Shown here: one piece after another, positions 5,149-6,424 of the stretch | How the letters are laid out: every line of letters begins with the position of its first letter | Position numbering within the stretch: position 1 is the first letter of the stretch | DNA from: Nitriliruptor sp040882055 | GTDB taxonomy: Bacteria > Actinomycetota > Nitriliruptoria > Nitriliruptorales > Nitriliruptoraceae | DNA length: 6,424 nucleotides | Assembly: GCA_040882055.1 (NCBI GenBank) | Contig: JBBECA010000026.1 | Coordinates: 1-6,424, forward strand | Reading direction: 5' to 3' | Notes under the pieces: model-generated | Told to the model about the DNA's origin: nothing | The model's database searches: none | Seen by the model: the letters and a program-made list of their open reading frames with translations, nothing else | Made by a program: the position numbers and the translations under genes

Positions 5149-6138
5149 GTGACCGAACGACCCGACGCCGGAGCCTCCGCCGACACACCGACGGACGACG
5201 AGGTCGTGGCCGAGCGAGCGCCCGAGGCGGACCGCCGGGCGACACCGTTCCTGCCGCTCGACGTCGCCGGCACCTTCGTGGTCGGGTTCGCGATGGGCAC
5301 GGCCGACACGGTGCCGGGGTTCTCGGGCGGCACGGTGGCGCTCGTGTCCGGGATCTACGAGCGCCTCATCGCCAACGTCCGTCAGGGGGCTCGCGCGGCG
5401 TCCCTGCTGGTCCGTGGGCAGCTGCGTGAGACGGTCCGGGCGCTCGGCGCGATCGAGTGGGTCTTCGTGGTCGCGCTGCTGTCCGGGGTGCTGTCGGCCA
5501 TCATCTCCCTGGCGTCGTTCCTCGAGGGCCAGCTCGAGGCCGCACCGGTACGCATGTCGGCCATCTTCCTGGGGCTCGTCCTCGGAGCGACCCTCGTGGC
5601 GGTCGGCGAGCTCCGCGCCCCCGCACCGCGCCACGCGCTGATCGGGATCGCCGTCGCTGCGGTCACGTTCGTGGCGCTCGGTGCCCGGTCGAGCGAGGCC
5701 GGTGACCCCTCGTTGCTGTTCCTGCTGGTCGCGGGCGCGGTGGCGATCTGCGCCATGATCCTGCCGGGAGTCAGCGGATCGTTCCTGCTGCTCCTGCTCG
5801 GCGTCTACGAGTACGTCATCGGCGCCGTGAGCGCCCGCGATCTGGCCGTCCTCGGCGTGTTCGCGGCCGGCTGCGTCCTCGGCCTCGCGATCTTCTCGAC
5901 GCTGCTGAACTGGGCCCTGCGTGAGCACCACGACGGGGTCCTCGCGGCCCTGCTCGGTCTCATGGCCGGCAGCGCACGTGTCCTCTGGCCGTGGCCGTCC
6001 GCGACGGGGGTCGGCGATCCGACCCTCGGTGCGCCCGTCGCCGCCGACGTCCCGCTGGTCGCGGCGCTCGTGGTCGGCTCGGCCATCGCCGTGGCCGTCT
6101 TCGCCGTGGTGGCACGCCGGGTCGCCCAGGCGACCTGA
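5149..6138 (+). CDS. popT: DUF368 / PopT-type polyprenyl-phosphate transporter
   Basis: A 329-residue integral membrane protein of the DUF368 family. Members have been identified as undecaprenyl-phosphate translocases that return the lipid carrier to the cytoplasmic face for reuse in peptidoglycan and other surface polymer synthesis. After a polar, acidic N-terminus (1-33) comes the family signature GTADTVPGFSGGTVAL and GIYERLI (50-74). A second, related loop ILPGVSGS and LLGVYEYVI lies at 204-224; such paired half-helices fit an inverted-repeat transporter. Hydrophobic segments lie roughly at 36-56, 103-124, 137-153, 163-179, 188-204, 212-224, 231-254, 263-280 and 303-325. GSARVLWPW (274-282) is also typical. 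The GTG at 5149 has GGAGA at 5136-5140 (8-base spacer); the open frame before it is antisense to dapD. The gene sits between dapD and dapC on the opposite strand, fitting a cell-wall role. Family is certain; transport function is by homology. Confidence 0.9.
   Translation: MTERPDAGASADTPTDDEVVAERAPEADRRATPFLPLDVAGTFVVGFAMGTADTVPGFSGGTVALVSGIYERLIANVRQGARAASLLVRGQLRETVRALGAIEWVFVVALLSGVLSAIISLASFLEGQLEAAPVRMSAIFLGLVLGATLVAVGELRAPAPRHALIGIAVAAVTFVALGARSSEAGDPSLLFLLVAGAVAICAMILPGVSGSFLLLLLGVYEYVIGAVSARDLAVLGVFAAGCVLGLAIFSTLLNWALREHHDGVLAALLGLMAGSARVLWPWPSATGVGDPTLGAPVAADVPLVAALVVGSAIAVAVFAVVARRVAQAT
6118..6137 (+). terminator. short hairpin spanning the popT stop, weak terminator candidate
   Basis: Bases 6118-6125 pair with 6130-6137 (8 bp including one G-U) around a CCAG loop. 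The structure overlaps the last popT codons and the first two bases of its TGA. No T-run follows. With only one base between the convergent popT and dapC stops, any terminator has to overlap coding sequence, and this is the best candidate seen. Confidence 0.25.
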
Positions 6139-6139
6139 G

Positions 6140-6424
6140 TCAGCTCGGCAGCCGTCCGGCGTCCACCGCGTCGCGCCATCTGGCGACCGCGGCGCGGCAC
6201 GCCTCGACGGTCGGGACCAGCGCGAGCCGCAGCCACCCCGCGCCACCGGGCCCGAAGGCTCGGCCGGGCGACGCGACGATCCGTTCGCGCAGCAGCGCCT
6301 CGGCGTAGGCCGCGTCGTCACCCCCGGGCGCGCGGAACCAGACGTAGAAGGTCGCCTCGGAGCCGGAGACCTCGATACCCACCTCGTCGAGGAACGGCAG
6401 CACGACGGCCCGCTTGGCGGCGAA
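6140..6424 (-). CDS. dapC: Succinyldiaminopimelate aminotransferase DapC, C-terminal part
   Basis: The C-terminal 94 residues of a fold-type I PLP aminotransferase; the gene continues past the window edge, so its start and the PLP-binding lysine are not visible. The segment begins FAAKRAV, followed by LPFLDEVGIEVSGSEATFYVW, then ERIVASPGRAFGPGGAGWLRLAL, which closely resembles the end of actinobacterial DapC. The Arg in WLRLAL is the position that usually binds the substrate alpha-carboxylate. DapC moves an amino group from glutamate to N-succinyl-2-amino-6-ketopimelate, between the DapD and DapE steps. With dapD and dapE nearby on the same strand the assignment is strong, although the fragment alone could belong to a related class I aminotransferase. 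Its stop is one base from the popT stop (convergent). Confidence 0.85.
   Translation of the reverse strand, partial: FAAKRAVVLPFLDEVGIEVSGSEATFYVWFRAPGGDDAAYAEALLRERIVASPGRAFGPGGAGWLRLALVPTVEACRAAVARWRDAVDAGRLPS

Noticed and set aside
3166..6321. One very long minus-strand open frame appearing to encode a DapD-DapE fusion with a long N-terminal extension
   Set aside because: It runs through the N gap only by frame coincidence, and its first roughly 420 codons are antisense to popT with low-complexity Arg/Asp/Gly-rich translation.

Overview
The window is a GC-rich, densely packed chromosomal segment, most likely from an Actinomycetota member. The evidence is the pervasive G/C third codon positions, the frequent GTG starts, and the actinobacterial-type DapD and DapE sequences. 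A deep-branching actinobacterial lineage is possible, but that is only an inference. A run of 100 N (4123-4222) marks an assembly gap that removes the end of dapD and the beginning of dapE.

Layout, right to left along the minus strand: the C-terminal third of a DapC-type aminotransferase (6140-6424, running off the window); then, on the plus strand, a DUF368/PopT-type membrane protein (5149-6138), tail-to-tail with dapC and head-to-head with dapD; then a minus-strand run of dapD (5049 into the gap), dapE (from the gap to 3166), comB-like (3169-2450), an ATP-dependent DNA ligase (2427-838) and an HNH endonuclease-like gene (754-62). This run looks like one transcription unit. dapE and comB overlap by 4 bases (GTGA), comB and lig are 22 bases apart with a strong ribosome-binding site in between, and the HNH gene begins 83 bases after the ligase. 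A 17-bp hairpin at 45-82, with the HNH stop codon in its loop, closes the unit.

Together dapC, dapD and dapE cover three consecutive steps of the succinylase branch of meso-diaminopimelate/lysine synthesis. DapD succinylates tetrahydrodipicolinate, DapC transaminates, and DapE removes succinate to give LL-diaminopimelate. The embedded PopT-type protein is predicted to return undecaprenyl phosphate across the membrane, so the right half has a cell-wall precursor theme. The left half is a mixed tail: a ComB-family phosphatase whose substrate here is unclear, an accessory ATP-dependent ligase, and a zinc-finger-like HNH protein of the kind common in phages and mobile DNA.

The dapD-popT divergent intergenic region (99 bp) holds a perfect 14-bp palindrome and overlapping -10-like hexamers, and is the main regulatory candidate. 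I found no CRISPR array, tRNA, rRNA or recognisable insertion sequence. No clearly novel multi-gene system is evident. The best leads are the HNH protein with its hairpin terminator, the coupling of comB to dapE, and popT placed between dapC and dapD.
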